DNA of 64,000 bases from Acanthosepion pharaonis (lineage: Eukaryota > Mollusca > Cephalopoda > Sepiida > Sepiidae): the NCBI GenBank assembly GCA_903632075.3, contig CAHIKZ030002090.1:5330001-5394000 (forward strand). The letters are read 5' to 3'. This document shows, in pieces, positions 1 to 10,089 of the stretch. The notes beneath the pieces were generated by a model that was given only the letters and a program-made list of their open reading frames with translations, did no database searches and was not told the origin of the DNA. The stretch's first letter is position 1; every line of letters starts with the position of its first letter. The position numbers and the translations under genes were made by a program.

Positions 1-1137
1 CATTCCTCACTGACCGTCTTCTTTCCTTCTTTTCTTTCCTTCTTTGCTTTCCTTCTTTTCTTTCCGTTCATTTCCGCTTATCCTCCTCTTCACTCTATTC
101 CATTTATTCTCCATCCCACGTTTCTACTTCATTCTTCTTTTTCTTCTTCTTGTCATGTATGTGACCATAGCTCTCCACCATTTCCTATCATCTATAGCTC
201 TTAATAAGCTTAGTCTTTTCGCTATCCCTCTTCATCCCTGTTCTGTCAACGCCAAGCTTGTTAAGTAGATTATTCACTGCTTTCCACTGTCCCTCATTTC
301 TTTATTATGTCCTGTAAGTGTCATATTCTCCAAGCACTCTTTCATCATTATGTTCCCTAGAAATTAGAGTTCTCTCTTTCTAATTCACGTTAATTTCGAT
401 AAATAACATTGAGCAGATAAAGCTAACACGGAATTGTAATTCAAACGTTCTTTTCAAATTTTCCATTAATCTGAAGTCCTAAAGGCGGAATAATTTTTCC
501 TCTTCGAGACGACAATATTTTTTCTGATTTCTTTCGATGGTTAAGTCAGGTAAACAACAGAATCAATAACATTCGATAAGACTCACTTCAATATTTTAAA
601 CAACACGATGAATATTATCTCTGTTCTAATGAGAAGTGAGACACCGAAAGACGAATATCGACCAAAACTACCTTTCACACGAAGCCAACTGGTAAAGTAA
701 TTTAATATGCATTAGATAAATATGACAACGACAAGTGTAAATTTTAAATTAACTCAAACCAAAACTACGTCGATACAGCCTGTCGCATCATCTTGACAAA
801 CATAATTTAGAACGGATAAAGTAATGATATTTTATTTATATATAATCATCGCCATTTGCAAATTATACCTCATTCTTAACTTAGGCAATATAAAATGGGG
901 TTAACGATACTATTTTCCACCAAATGGGTGAGGACTTCTTCAGAATGTCTGTGACGATGGTTGTCTACAACTTCCTCTCTTCTTACTTATTTTAAAACTT
1001 TGCATCAGAATCCACTGATCTTCCCTGTTGTCAAATTCCCATTACTTATATCAATAGGAAATACGCTCTTATTTTAGGTATGTAATACATTCTTTCTCGC
1101 TCTTTTTTTTTCTTATCCACTCCTTCTTCTTTATTGC
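1..1137. other. Gene-free AT-rich sequence
   Basis: The first 130 bases are a pyrimidine-rich (TTTCCTTC-like) low-complexity tract on the + strand. The rest is AT-rich with frequent stops in all frames. I see no recognisable element before the SINE that begins near 1138. The short open frame at 44-268 is only the pyrimidine tract read as Leu/Phe/Ser. Confidence 0.6.
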
Positions 1138-1507
1138 TTACGGCCGTATCACGCTAAAACACCGGTTCTCGTACGATCACCAAAGCTAAACACTGTTAAA
1201 CCTGGTCAGTAACGAGATGAGTGACTGTTTGGGGATACCAAATGCTACAATTTTTTTTATATACGCTAATGTAATGGAGAACGGCTCGCAATTGGAAATC
1301 GATAAGCCGTTTTAATTCCAGTCGGGTTAGTTATATTTACTTACCCGCAAATACCCTTGAGGAAGGTATGAATTCACATTTTCTTTCTCCAGCTATAGGT
1401 TAATTAGTGTGGCTTATACCAGTAAATCCCAAAATAATTCTTACAATCTAAAAATATTTCCAGTCTTTAAATAACCCGCTTGATAAACCGTAAAAAATCA
1501 ATCAATC
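1138..1507 (+). mobile_element. Chimeric 5S rRNA/tRNA-headed SINE, copy A
   Basis: The first ~120 bases resemble a 5S rRNA gene: a start like CGGCCGTATCACG, then a CTCGTACGATCACC-like block, a box A-like AGCTAAACA, and GATGAGTGACTGTTTGGGGATACC matching the intermediate element and box C. From about 1266 a tRNA-like unit follows, with an A box-like AATGGAGAACGGCTC and a B box-like TTTTAATTCC. The body contains ATAGGTTAATTAGT and TACAATCTAAAAATATTT and ends in short ATCA repeats. Pol III promoters from both RNA types are expected in such heads. It is a non-coding retroposon that would borrow LINE machinery. The same body recurs at 22.7, 37.5, 47.8 and 54.7 kb, which supports a family. Confidence 0.8.
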
Positions 1508-1530
1508 GTCTTTTTTACTCTCACATTCTT

Positions 1531-1535
<5 letters not shown>

Positions 1536-1570
<35 letters not shown>

Positions 1571-1601
1571 ACTCACTCACCTCACTCACTCTCACTCTGT
1601 G

Positions 1602-1646
<45 letters not shown>
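1536..1646. repeat. (TC)n-(TCAC)n-(TA)n compound microsatellite
   Basis: A TC run passes into TCAC units and then an uninterrupted TA run of about 37 bases. It immediately follows the SINE tail. Confidence 0.95.
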
Positions 1647-1648
<2 letters not shown>

Positions 1649-1904
1649 ATTTAGGCAGTTTGTCGTTGCTTGGAAATCATTATTGTTTTGTCCGTGTATT
1701 GTTTAATACATTGAAATGTAACTGTTATCTTTGTCATGGCTTATATAAGCCGAACGCTGAAATAGGATTAAAAAATTACGTATCAATATGGTGATTTTCT
1801 TTTGTCTTTTAAGGATAATGTTATTAAGCTTATCAGACGACATGAAAAGAATTTACATAAAATAAATAGACAAAGCTTGTCTATATTATTTAATGAAACA
1901 TGCA

Positions 1905-1905
1905 T

Positions 1906-1941
<36 letters not shown>

Positions 1942-2165
1942 TTCCTATTTTTCACTTTCTCATTATTACTCTTTCTTTCCTGTATTTCTCTCTTTTAGCT
2001 TCCTCTTTCTTTCCTGTATCTTCCCTTTTTTCTTTATTTCTCCTTACTTTTTATCACTCTCTCCTTAGCTCTTTCTACTTTCTCTCTCTTTTCCTTAATT
2101 TCTCTTTCCTCTATCTCATCATCTCCTTCTTTCACATTCTTTTTATCTCTTTCACTTTGAATAAA
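1905..2165. repeat. (TA)n tract and pyrimidine-rich low-complexity sequence
   Basis: A ~35 base TA run is followed by ~220 bases of TTTCTC-type sequence on the + strand. The overlapping open frames here are microsatellite translations (IYIYIY, then Phe/Ser/Leu) and are not genes. Confidence 0.9.
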
Positions 2166-2242
2166 TAGATGCGAACAGACATGGAATAAACTCGAAAGTA
2201 AACATCACCTTTCCGCTTTCTCGTCTGTTTTAATGTTGTTTC

Positions 2243-2289
2243 AATGTCGACGTCAGACGTTTCGGTCTAGTAGACCTTCTTCAGGACAT
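2243..2289 (-). ncRNA. Hammerhead-like ribozyme motif (left arm)
   Basis: Read on the minus strand: stem I ATGTC/GACAT; core CTGAAGA (fits CUGANGA); an extra A; stem II GGTC/GACC with a TACTA loop; GAA; stem III ACGT/ACGT closing a CTG loop; then C at the cleavage position. Type I hammerheads with short stem III are known from Penelope-like elements. The extra A between the core and stem II departs from the canonical fold, so activity is uncertain. The sequence is the same as the + strand copy at 5380-5426. Confidence 0.6.
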
Positions 2290-2349
2290 AGTTATTAAAA
2301 CATAATTAACATTAGACGATATTCAAGGCAACATAAAAAGACGATAGAC

Positions 2350-2363
2350 ATAAGAGTAAGACT
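2350..2363. repeat. Target-site duplication, left copy
   Basis: ATAAGAGTAAGACT here matches ATAAGAACAAGACT at 4623-4636 at 12 of 14 positions. In the uninterrupted right arm the corresponding sequence (reverse complement, near 5309-5323) occurs only once. Confidence 0.8.
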
Positions 2364-4622
2364 GGTATTTATTCATACAAAAACTACAAATTGTGGCACG
2401 AGGCCAATAAAGTGGAGGGGTAGAGGCTGGTCAACACTAACTATCTTATACCTAGCTAATCAGATTCGCGACCCATTCGTACATTACATTTTACCCATTC
2501 ACCAAAAGAACTCGTCCATCACCAAACAATCCTTCAACCACCATAATACCACGTGCTCTCAAGGGAGACCTACCAAAATCGCGCCCTATGCCATAAAAAT
2601 TTTAATGATGATATATATATGCAATTCTAATAATGATAAAATGAGAGGGGAAGGAAATGAACCCAATAATAATCTTAAAATAAACACAAATACAAACTAA
2701 ACATAATTGATGTTAGTAGGGACCGTCGAACCCATAAGACAGTGAGACCGCTGTATTCTGCCCAGGGGACAAAATCAAGAGACGCTCTCGCTAAGGGAGT
2801 GGGAAAAAGTATAAAATATTAGGCTGGAATGGGAAAATATAAAACTGACCCAGTCGAGATTAAAAGGGAGGGGATCAAAACAAACTGGGGAGGTTGGGAA
2901 TATCGACTTGGATCATAACCAAAGAACGGCCGGGATGCAGGCCAGGAACAACACTTACTCACATTAACTAGGTACACTGAAGCTTGTCTAACCTAACCAA
3001 GGGAGGGTTCACAGGAAGCCACCCCGATGTGCAATAGGTTGACCTAGAAGAGAAAATCAAGGCGCCCCGTTAACACGAAGCAAGCTCGCTTCTTTTTACC
3101 CACCTTTCGTTAAAGACTGTCGAATGCAATCGTTTTCTATCGATCTAATCTTCATCTTGAGCTGATGCTCAAAGAATCGAATTAGATCCGAATGAGAAAG
3201 ACGATTGCCTCGCAAGACTTCCTCCTTTCGCGTCGTCCAAATCACCATTCAAGCCGTGGCCGTCAGCGTCAGAAACACCATCCGTTTCATCCCGGAATAC
3301 GGGGCGACACATTGTCACACGCGTATGCGCGATCAATGGACACAAGCTGTTCGGGAGCGAGGGAGCCGTCAGCTCGCCGACATGGTCCCATAAGGGGCGG
3401 ACCTGGGGGCAATGGTAGAAGGCTTGCGCAGCCGTTTCTTCTAAGCCAAGGCCACACCGTTCACAGTCTGGCAAATCCGCCAAGCCCCATATGAAAGCTT
3501 TGTCGTTGAGAGGCAGCCGATTCCGAGCCAATCGCCAGCTAAGCGAAAACTCAGGGTTACTGAGGTAATCCGCCGCTGGCGCCCAAGACCAGTAGGAGCG
3601 ATACTCCTCCTCCGACAAGCCGAGCATATCCCGTAGGCGTTCCTTCGCGCGCCTCTCCACTAATTCACGATAGAAGATCTTCCTAGGCCGAGAAAAGTCA
3701 CTGGACCGGGGAACGGTACTCAAGGCCGACCGACACTCGCGAAGAAAAACCGATTGATCCCGGGGTTTACGACCGCGCTAAACCCGCGAGATGGGGGGAC
3801 TGATGGTAAGGCCAGGGAACGCGTCCCTAACAATTCCCTCCAGAATAGGATCTCCCCCAGTCTATGCGCGGCGTAGGAAAGCCAACCTCGAGGCACGGAT
3901 GTGACTCGGCAGGTGCGGCATTCCCAGCCCCCCATGACACGGACGTTTAGTGCAGACTCGCCTGTCGACCCGATTCCCGCGTCCCCTCCATAAAATGGAG
4001 GATAGCGATCGCTCGGGTGCCTTCTTGTGGGTCTTACAGGGAGGAAGTACGGACAATCGATAATGAATCAGGGGGAAAATGTATGTAGCACACACCTCCG
4101 CCCTGCCCTTCACGGACAACATCCGTCGATTCCAAGTCTGACCGGCGGAATCGACCTTTGCTCGTACTTCAGACCAATTCTTCTCCAGCTGGAGGTCAGG
4201 CCCAAACCACACTCCAGGAATGCGGACAGGACCGTCTGTCCAACCGAAGCGGCCCGGAAGAGCGACCCCCTTCCAGGCACCTAACCGCAAGCCGGACGAC
4301 TTGTCGCAGTTTATCTTTGCCCCTGTCACCTTCTCGGACCGATCAAGCGCCTTCTGTACCGCCTCAATGTCGTTGCGGGACGACACGAAAGCAGATACGT
4401 CATCGGCGTACGCGCACACGCTCGAGACCCTCCAGGAACGGCAATTCCACGTAGGGCCGGACTGCCGGTCTCGTCCTTCAGCCGGCGAAGGAGAGGCTCC
4501 AACGCCAATGCATAAAGGAGAGGCGACAGCGGACAACCCTGACGAACCGACCTAGACAGAACGCGTCCGACAACCTTCCGTTCAACTGTACCACCGCACT
4601 GGGGGAGCGATACAGGAGGCTA
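2364..4622 (-). mobile_element. Tx1/L1-type non-LTR retrotransposon, 5'-truncated
   Basis: A GC-rich block stands out from its AT-rich surroundings and is bounded exactly by the 14 bp duplications. Read on the minus strand it begins inside the RT domain and runs through the C-terminal region (to about 3169). It ends with a ~800 bp 3' untranslated region and no clear poly(A). 5' truncation and a variable-length target duplication are typical of target-primed reverse transcription. It lies inside the left arm of the Penelope-like element, so it is the younger insertion. Confidence 0.85.
3169..4600 (-). pseudogene. Reverse transcriptase ORF (3' half) of Tx1/L1-type LINE
   Basis: Three or more minus-strand frames must be joined to follow the protein. 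First comes the RT block RQGCPLSPLLYALALEP (near 4500), then the catalytic box YADDVSAFVSS (near 4400), then VTGAKINCDKS and a conserved GVWFGP...NWSEV stretch. The thumb/connection part contains LSVKGRAEVCATYIFPLI and GGLGMPHLPSH. A frameshift near 3860 leads to the C-terminal part (3169-3723), with a cysteine/histidine cluster (CERCGLGLEET, then YHC) typical of the zinc-binding domain that ends such ORF2 proteins. Frameshifts between blocks mean it is dead. Assignment to the L1/Tx1 group rests on the FGPDL/NWSEV and C-terminal motifs. Confidence 0.8.
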
Positions 4623-4636
4623 ATAAGAACAAGACT
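4623..4636. repeat. Target-site duplication, right copy
   Basis: Partner of 2350-2363 (12/14 identity), flanking the truncated 5' end of the LINE. Confidence 0.8.
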
Positions 4637-4779
4637 TATCCAAACAGATAACTGAAATTTTTAAGATCAGCGTTCCGTTTCACAATATGATCACGTCGGC
4701 GTCACGTTGGCGATGTGAAAACGTATTCCTAAAATAGAGTATATTTTAGATGAAAAATGAAAAAGAATTTTATTTTAAT

Positions 4780-5220
4780 CTAAAATTTATAAGTACGTTT
4801 GTCGAGCATTAATCTTGCTAGAAAAGGGGAAATATTAAAGAATCCGGGTCTAGTATTCATCGTGCGTGAGATAGATATTATGCCTGCCTCATAAATCCGT
4901 CTAAAAATTTTATTATGAATATATTTTAAAATCTTCACAAAATTAAAATCGAAATTATGATTAGATTTAGTTGTGTGTACAAATAAAGCATTGTTTAAAT
5001 TACCGAGGCGAATATTTCGTTTATGTTCGAATTTTACGGACCTACATGTTTCACCCACATATTTTAAGTCACAGTTGTTGCATGAGATTTGGTAGATGCA
5101 AGCATCGGATGTAATATGTTGGTTGCTGGTGTTATTTAATAAACTGCGGATAGTTCTAGTAGGTAATATTGTAGTTTTAATTTTTAGCGCATTTAAATTA
5201 TTGGAGATACGTTCGATCAA
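4780..5220 (-). pseudogene. GIY-YIG endonuclease end of a Penelope-like protein
   Basis: The 146-residue minus-strand frame carries the GIY-YIG signature as CIYQISCNNC (the GIY part with the cysteine pair seen in Penelope endonucleases) and KYVGETCRS (the YIG part). The arginine-bearing EHKRNIR and a glutamate in RRIYEAGIIS follow. It ends with RPGFFNISPFLARLML, a C-terminal block seen in other Penelope proteins. In intact elements this domain follows the reverse transcriptase; here nothing upstream remains, because the inverted arm begins about 20 bases before the first Met. The frame itself is open, so decay is by truncation. Confidence 0.8.
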
Positions 5221-5238
5221 ATGGTTATTCGGTAGAAA

Positions 5239-5446
5239 GATGCGACGTGATCATATTGTGAAACGGAACGCTGATCTTAAAAATTTCAGTTATTCTGTTT
5301 TGATTAGTCTTACTCTTATGTCTATCGTCTTTTCATGTTGACTTGAATATCGTCTAATGTTAATTATGTTTTAACAACTATGTCCTGAAGAAGGTCTACT
5401 AGACCGAAACGTCTGACGTCGACATTGAAATAACATTAAAACAGCA
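5239..5446 (+). repeat. Right inverted arm of the Penelope-like element
   Basis: It pairs with 4702-4637 and 2363-2225. It starts near GCGACGTGATCATATTG and ends near CATTAAAACAG. It contains the intact form of the site into which the LINE jumped in the left arm. Confidence 0.85.
5380..5426 (+). ncRNA. Hammerhead-like ribozyme motif (right arm)
   Basis: ATGTC (5380-5384) pairs with GACAT (5421-5425) as stem I. The core is CTGAAGA (5385-5391), followed by an extra A. Stem II GGTC/GACC is 5393-5396 and 5402-5405. GAA is 5406-5408. Stem III ACGT/ACGT encloses CTG (5409-5419), with predicted cleavage after C5420. All conserved core positions are present apart from the inserted A. Confidence 0.6.
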
Positions 5447-5488
5447 TAATTGCATATTTGGATTTTTGTTTTTCCATATATTTTTCTT

Positions 5489-5489
5489 C

Positions 5490-5514
<25 letters not shown>
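5489..5514. repeat. (TA)n microsatellite
   Basis: About 13 TA units just beyond the Penelope-like element. Confidence 0.9.
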
Positions 5515-5520
<6 letters not shown>

Positions 5521-5604
5521 TTGATTTTTATCTATAATCTATGAATTACCATGCCTTTTAGGCAAAGATAGTGTAGTAGTTTCCCGTTGCCATTTCCACG
5601 GTTA

Positions 5605-5800
5605 AGAATTCAGAATTTTATTTCTCTTAAACTGGTTGCCACCCAAAGTTACATACCCCAGTTTATTCTGTTATTTAACCCATAGAAGTGGGGAAAGAGG
5701 AATTCACTCCTTTCACAAAATATTTGTGAGAAAATAAATGCAACAGACTCGGTTAGAGTTTAAACTCGGCCTGTCGATGACGCTTTCTGCACAAACAACT
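5605..5800 (-). mobile_element. tRNA-derived SINE remnant (family 2)
   Basis: Read on the minus strand, a B box-like GCCGAGTTTAAACTC is followed by a body that matches 9055-9285 (shared TTAACCCATA, GAGAAAATAAATGCAA-like and AATTCAGAATT blocks). The head is badly decayed. Confidence 0.55.
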
Positions 5801-5829
5801 GTATATAAATAGATAGAGTCAAGACATTA

Positions 5830-6745
5830 TGGATACCTGTCTAGTGAGGTGGGGGTTCCTTCATGTGTCCATAAAACAGCTTTTACGCAATTCGAGATTA
5901 AATCTATAAGCCCTCTAAAGACTGATTCGAAATCTTCTGTTAAGAGCAAGTCGTGTAGCTACTACGTGATAGAGTTTCTGCACCGCGAATTTGTTGGTCC
6001 AACAAATTCTGTCAGTGATCAATTTTGTTGGGATCTAGAGAATTTGATGACCGCAGAAACACGAGAACTAATCATGTTCTTTATACTGTTCCCGTTCTCA
6101 ATGCAGTGTGTCACATTATTCTACTGAAAGATGCCAATTTTATTGTAGAACTTGCTGATAAAGGTGTATCTAGTTTTCATTCATGATGAGGTAGGTGAAA
6201 ATACCTTTCCCCGAACTGAGTCCAGAATATTATAGCCCAAAACATCATATTGTCTCCATCAGTTTGTTGTTCTCTGTCGTTCTCCCTCAAAAGCATCCAG
6301 ACGACATTGCTTTCCCAGGATAGTGATATTCACCTGTCTTTCACCTGAAGAAAGCTAGGTTCATCAAAGCAAGCGACTTTCTTTCATTGACACAAGGTCC
6401 TGTTCTGAAGCTGGCGTACCCATAGTAAACACTTTCAGGTAGTAACAAGCATACGCAGCCATACGATTCACTGTACTGCTTTTGGATACCTTTCTTCAAC
6501 TTGATTAAAGCTATCTACGATTTGTACCACATCTGGTGGCTCGTACTTGGTAAAAAAAAAAACTCCATTTACTTTTGAGCCTTGACTTCCCAATGTATTG
6601 GCGGTTGGTGATTTTTCCTCTTAGGACTGCTCTCATAAGCTGCGCCATTTCTGAAATGATATAATCTAATATTTTGACAATGACAATTTGGCATTTATCA
6701 CAGTCACTCAGATCTTTCTTAACTGAGGTATTTAACACATCAAAA
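5830..6745 (-). pseudogene. Tc1/mariner-superfamily transposase remnant
   Basis: The minus strand, read across several frames, shows a block around ACFDEPSFLQVKDR near 6340, which I take as the region of the first catalytic Asp. It is followed by DGDNMMFWAIIF, resembling the conserved hydrophobic strand of Tc1-like transposases. Upstream, an open stretch at 6511-6738 may be part of the same reading. Stops and frameshifts are frequent. I did not find clear terminal inverted repeats. This is a moderate call: the superfamily is likely, the lineage is not assigned. Confidence 0.45.
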
Positions 6746-6954
6746 TGAAGTTTTCAAGATCGCCTTACCTGCTTACTTACTTTTTACCCATACATGCTTA
6801 GCTATTACGCGATAGTTGATGTTTTGACCTATAAGAATACAAAAACTGAAGTGGCAAAAAATTAGGAATAGATACCTAATAACGGATAACCTTCGACTTA
6901 ATAATGGAGGCTGCTACATGTGGCACGGAATTTACACTGTGCTGGAATTGTGGC

Positions 6955-6956
6955 AA

Positions 6957-6993
<37 letters not shown>
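6955..6993. repeat. (TA)n-(TG)n microsatellite
   Basis: A TA run passes into TG units. Confidence 0.9.
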
Positions 6994-7177
6994 CTTAAAA
7001 TTTCACATAGAGTATATCTGTAAAAAGACAGTAAGAATAAAGATAAAAGGAAAACTTATCGTAACCAATGCGTTTCATCCTCTGATGCCTTTATCAAGGC
7101 AAATACAAGGATTTCATTTTATAACCATCTTACAAAAAGTCCTTACATTTGCCTTGGTAACATAAAAGTTCTGTTTG

Positions 7178-7181
<4 letters not shown>

Positions 7182-7262
<81 letters not shown>
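7182..7262. repeat. (CA)n-(TA)n microsatellite
   Basis: About 45 bases of CA are followed by about 36 bases of TA. Confidence 0.95.
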
Positions 7263-7267
<5 letters not shown>

Positions 7268-7815
7268 GCATGTTTGCTTGAATAATATCGACAAGTTCTT
7301 TCCATCCAATGTTTTATCAATTTTTCAAATTTCCAAATTAGTTGTTTTATATTGTAACGAGAGTGATTAAAAGAATAATTTTTTTCTTTTTTATCCCTTT
7401 TACGTTTCTCCCGTTACGGGCATTGTTATAACCGTGATATAACAACACCATTTTTTTTTTCACGTAAAGGACAACTGCGTTGGATTGCGTTATCTTACCG
7501 CAACACATCTTCACTGCTGGGAAACGGGACGGGCAAACAGTCTTGCAGATTGTCTGTCACAAGATCTATGTCACACCTGTCTGAATAGACTTAACGTTCA
7601 ATAGTAATATTTGCTAGATTCAAAAGAATATACTCCACACTATTGTAAATCGACGTGGAAACGCCCAAATCGGAAAACAAAAAATGAAATTGAATTCATA
7701 ATCCATGCCAAAGCAAGTACCGTTAAAGATGTCGTCATCAACACAGGTTATTTGACTAATTGATTTGTTTTTACAGCTTATCAACTTTTTATAGGTTATT
7801 TAAATCCGAACTATA
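7263..7815. other. No recognisable gene
   Basis: AT-rich sequence with poly-T runs. I see no motif that supports a gene or element. Confidence 0.5.
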
Positions 7816-7817
7816 TT

Positions 7818-8215
7818 TTGCATTATAAGAATAATTCTTTTTTTGCGAGTGAATATGGCATTTCTTTAGATAACTATGATTTTTCTAGATACAAGTCCCA
7901 CTATTTAACCTATAACAAGTGGCGACGTGATGGAGCCATACCAAATTTGGCGAGATGTAACCGTTATTTCTATGCTAACAATTTCTTTTCTCGCACCTCC
8001 CACTTGTGCAAATCTTTTCCTTTACCATGCTTTCCAGTCAACTTTAATCTTCAAAAATTTAAATGCAATGTCAATCGTTATCTATTGTCCTCCTGAATTT
8101 TCTTCTTTTTTGCTCGCTCCTTTGCCAATTTTTTTCTGTTTTCTAATTCTTCTACACCCGGTAACCCTCGCCTTAGTAGCTTGACTACTTTACATTGGGT
8201 GAACTCTAGTTTTAA
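7818..8215 (+). pseudogene. Jockey/CR1-like LINE, C-terminal tail remnant
   Basis: The + strand frame carries NNFFSRTSHLCKSFPLPCF followed by NLQKFKCNVNRYL. This parallels MSRTSRLWNSLPCSCF...NLQLFKCNVNRHL in the better preserved LINE at 19.5-20.7 kb. The 3' untranslated parts also correspond (CTTAGTAGCTTGACTACTT here, CTAGTGGCTTCCCGCCTTG there). Only the last ~60 codons and the 3' end survive. Confidence 0.7.
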
Positions 8216-8231
8216 AAAAAAATAGTTTTCT

Positions 8232-8305
8232 GTGTAAATGGATGTAACGTCAACTGGAATTTGAACTCGGTTCTCCCATTCAGCCTCTATCCTTTTCACT
8301 ATCCA
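8232..8305 (-). mobile_element. tRNA-derived SINE head fragment
   Basis: Minus strand: a box A-like GTGGATAGTGAAAAGGAT, then a box B-like AGAACCGAGTTCAAATTCC. No body follows. Confidence 0.5.
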
Positions 8306-8309
8306 CAAA

Positions 8310-9050
8310 TAAAATAAAGATAATATAGTAAGTGATCATAAAACAGAAGCGTGTAAAGTCCGATTTGACTTTAAAACTGCGAGAAGTAAAATGCTTCTAA
8401 TAAAGAAATCCTGTCCTAATAAGATCGGCGAGAACATCCCTGAATTTCAGATAGAAATCGAATACAGATTCCAGGCTTTGTGGAATAATAAGAAATAACA
8501 TAGAAGATATAATTGACAACTCTAATTAAGGCAGCAGCAGAGATAAGAGGGGAAAACAAATAGAAACAGAAATCACAAAGGGAGATAACTCAAAGTGAAC
8601 ACTAGAACTGATGTAAAAGAGGAGAGATCCGTCTTCAATAGATCAGTGAGATAACGTTGAAAACGCAGAATTAAAGTAATCAACAAAAATACATGAGAAG
8701 AGGAAAATGGATTTTGGAAAGAGTCGAAATTATCGGAAAAGGCAATGACATGAAACATATCAGATCTCCAACCTATCAGTAATCGTTTCCATTGAAGGAC
8801 AGAAATATGGAAGTTATCCGATATGAAGAGAAGACATTAAGAATTAGTGCAACGCAAAACTATCATCATCAAAACAGTTCTCGATTTTAAGTCACATTGG
8901 AAATCTTTTCATATCTAGCGTGACTACTCGTTTCCCATGATGTCCATCTGTGTTTCCTCATCACTCACAAAGCCAACCTATGACTTATACTGCTACTATA
9001 CTAAGAGTAACTTATCAGTACAAATAGCTATCCCGCCAGAGTCACATGGG
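8310..9050. other. No recognisable gene
   Basis: AT-rich with short purine-rich stretches. Nothing on either strand is convincing. Confidence 0.5.
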
Positions 9051-9054
9051 ATTT

Positions 9055-9285
9055 TGAATTCAGAATTGTTGTTCTCTTAGACTACTTGCCAACCACTGCT
9101 AGAGAATCCAGTCTGCTCCGATATTTAACCCATATCTGGGAGAAGAACATATGGATTCATACCTTTCCCAGGGTTATTTCTGAGAAAGTTAATATAACAA
9201 TTTCGACCGGAATTCGAACTCGGCTTTGCATTTTCTCATTCAGACCTTCTGCCCATTGCAAGACCATACAAATCTATATGTTTTT
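9055..9285 (-). mobile_element. tRNA-derived SINE (family 2)
   Basis: Minus strand: a tRNA-like head with TGCAATGGGCAGAAGGTCTG and a B box GAGTTCGAATTCCGG (good match to GGTTCGANTCC). The body includes GGGAAAGGTATGAATCCAT and GGTTAAATATCGGAGCAG and ends in AACAATTCTGAATTC. The part from GGTATGAATCC onward resembles the chimeric SINE body, so the two families may share a core. Confidence 0.7.
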
Positions 9286-9594
9286 GAAATAAAAATAATA
9301 TCAACTCTCATTCAGTCAGATACGAGCGATGTATTTAGATAATATCAGAAAATAATGACAGTTATATATTTCATTTTGTTGTTATCTTTTTTTCAAAAGT
9401 GAAAAGCTGCAAATAAATTTAGGAGAAACAAAATGAACTTCATAATTGCTGGCAAAATCACAACTGCAAGACATGTAGCAGTCATAAACTAAGTGAATAC
9501 AAGAAACATACTATGCTGAGTATAATTAGACAAAATAAAAACAAAATGTAATAAAAAATAAAAAAAATAAAATTTTTCATCCAGAAAAAAGAAA

Positions 9595-9741
9595 ACACCA
9601 CCTAATTACTGTTATATCAGGTCCGCACTGACCTAGGGTTGTAGTACCTGTAAGGGTCTCAGCCATGGAAGATTAGTAAAACCTAAAACAAAAAAGCTAT
9701 CAAAGTATAAAAATACATTTTATAGTAAAAATACCAACAAT

Positions 9742-9775
<34 letters not shown>

Positions 9776-9960
9776 CACTACTTAATTGTTGTTGTTCCCA
9801 GCTCCAACCTAAACAGGGTTGATAGCACCTGTTAGAATCCCAGCTACGGGAAAATGTTGAAACCCAAACGAAATACAATAAAAGCATAAAAATACATTTT
9901 TATAGTAAAAATTCCCAAAATACATATTTATGCACAAAAATTAGCAACAAAGCCTATTTA
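9595..9960. repeat. Imperfect tandem duplication (~180 bp unit)
   Basis: CCTAATTACTGTT...GGGTTGTAGTACCTGT near 9600 is repeated as CTTAATTGTTGTT...GGGTTGATAGCACCTGT near 9780. Both copies run on through AAAATACATTTT and TAGTAAAAAT blocks. The units are separated by a poly(A) run (9750-9775). An inverted relative lies at 16370-16460. Confidence 0.7.
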
Positions 9961-10089
9961 TAGGAAAATTAGCAACAATACATTTTAAAGCAATATGACC
10001 AACAATACATTTTATCTGTAGTTGAAGGCATTCAAATGCGTTCAAAATATATTTGGTTGAAGCCATAAAATTGTTCAAATTATTTACAT

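Larger units (their letters stand above)
2225..2363 (-). repeat. Distal half of left inverted arm of the Penelope-like element
   Basis: Its reverse complement matches 5296-5446 with few changes, including the block around TATCGTCTAATGTTAATTATG and the ribozyme-like fold. The arm continues at 4637-4702 on the other side of the inserted LINE. Confidence 0.85.
2225..5446 (-). mobile_element. Penelope-like element, truncated, with nested LINE
   Basis: Penelope-like elements are retroelements with a reverse transcriptase and, in most lineages, a GIY-YIG endonuclease, bounded by LTR-like arms that can carry hammerhead ribozymes. Here only the endonuclease end of the ORF survives (4780-5220, minus strand). 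It is bounded by inverted arms: right 5239-5446, left 2225-2363 plus 4637-4702. The arms match nearly base for base over ~205 bp. The left arm is interrupted by a LINE (2364-4622). Without that LINE the element is about 960 bp, so the RT domain is missing. In the sense of the ORF the downstream arm carries the ribozyme motif in sense orientation and the upstream arm carries it inverted. Confidence 0.8.

Noticed and set aside
1138..1262. Possible 5S rRNA gene
   Set aside because: Only the promoter-like blocks are kept, the sequence is diverged and it runs directly into a tRNA-like unit and SINE body.
3192..3494. + strand open frames of 60-110 codons at 3.2-4.6 kb
   Set aside because: They are shadows of the GC-rich LINE coding sequence on the minus strand.
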